Shown here piece by piece: positions 19,707 through 20,146 of a DNA stretch of 20,146 nt (its first letter is position 1; every line of letters starts with the position of its first letter). The translations under genes were made by a program, and so were the position numbers. The DNA comes from Pigoraptor chileana (taxonomy: Eukaryota; Opisthokonta; Filasterea): assembly GCA_943704495.1 (NCBI GenBank), contig CALSCR010002380.1:1-20146 (forward strand), given 5' to 3'. The notes below the pieces were generated by a model. It worked only from the letters and a program-made list of their open reading frames with translations. It did no database searches and was not told where the DNA came from.

Positions 19707-20146
19707 TTTTGCAAAATATAGAACACACACAGCACACACACACCACACACAAACGCAGTGTAAGAAGCGTGACTCTGTCGGAAAATCTTCTTTCTGTGTG
19801 CAGCGCAAGCCTGTTATACCCCACCAAAGGAGAATTTTCAGAGGAGGAAATGAAACGTGAGTGTCGTTGTGGAACGAATCAGAGAGGATTTATTAAAAAA
19901 AACTGGTGGAAGTGACAAAGAGACGGGGAGTGTGCACGTTGAAAATAACCGAGAAAGCGGTTAATTTGTATTTGTTTTGTTACGACATCTCGCAATAATC
20001 TGGAATTCGCCACCCTTAGCGACCACCCCGACTGGGCATAATGACAATTGCTGGTTTTTTATGGGGTAGTGGAATTTTGCGGTGGCTGTACAGCAAAATT
20101 CAAATTAATTTTGCGGTGTACACCGTAAAATTCACAATCACTTTTG
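19707..20146. other. upstream region of the complex I subunit gene, right window edge
   Basis: There is no supported gene here. It should contain the promoter of the minus-strand gene starting at 19706. Visible structure is a small perfect hairpin TAACCG-6-CGGTTA at 19946-19963 and the inverted repeats at 20072-20132. The final 150 nt are AT-rich. Confidence 0.4.
20072..20132 (+). repeat. two adjacent inverted repeats, possible mobile-element end
   Basis: The first inverted repeat has arms GAATTTTGC (20072-20080) and GCAAAATTC (20093-20101). The second is a 26-bp near-palindrome at 20107-20132 centred on GTAC, with 12 of 13 base pairs matching. Both use the same AATTTTGCGG core, so they look related. 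They could be the terminal part of a small inverted-repeat transposon or a protein-binding site. The window ends too soon to tell. Confidence 0.5.

Overview
The window comes from a nuclear genome of an intron-rich eukaryote, most likely a free-living, probably flagellated protist. Genes are split by short introns (about 108-380 nt) with GT-AG borders, the standard genetic code fits every exon, and CA/GT microsatellites fill introns and spacers. Nothing looks bacterial, viral or organellar. The gene content is mixed. A POMK-type kinase and a SPE-39/VIPAS39 tethering factor are best known from animals and their relatives. Cycloeucalenol cycloisomerase marks the cycloartenol route of sterol synthesis, typical of plants, amoebae and some other protists. 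I cannot name the species.

Layout, left to right. (1) 232-1325, plus strand: the C-terminal part of a POMK-like protein kinase, cut by the window edge. (2) 1326-2127: an AT-richer spacer with a possible 65-residue orphan ORF on the minus strand. (3) 2128-9282, plus strand: a large multi-exon gene of the VWA3A/VWA3B type, with three vWA modules, a pair of tudor-like units (DUF4537-like), an Arg/Ser tail and, if the exons join as I propose, a coiled-coil tail encoded by 11 small phase-1 exons. (4) 9283-10164: spacer with a TATA box and a long CA repeat. (5) 10165-11786, plus strand: cycloeucalenol cycloisomerase in four exons, possibly five. (6) 11787-13200: spacer without a gene I can support. 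(7) 13201-17914, minus strand: a 12-exon gene whose conceptual 644-residue product joins a Sti1/Hop-like TPR domain to a complete SPE-39/VIPAS39. (8) 18716-19706, minus strand: a three-exon gene for a 99-residue protein resembling the complex I 21 kDa (NUXM-type) subunit. (9) 19707-20146: spacer with two nested inverted repeats at the right edge.

The genes do not form an operon or a shared pathway. They are ordinary neighbours covering glycan phosphorylation, probable cilium structure, sterol synthesis, endolysosomal tethering and respiration. The most unusual items are the TPR-SPE-39 fusion, the alternating 105/66-nt exon pattern of the coiled-coil tail, and complementary GT and CA tracts at opposite ends of several introns. 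All splice models come from reading frame, splice-site sequence and family resemblance; no transcript data were available.
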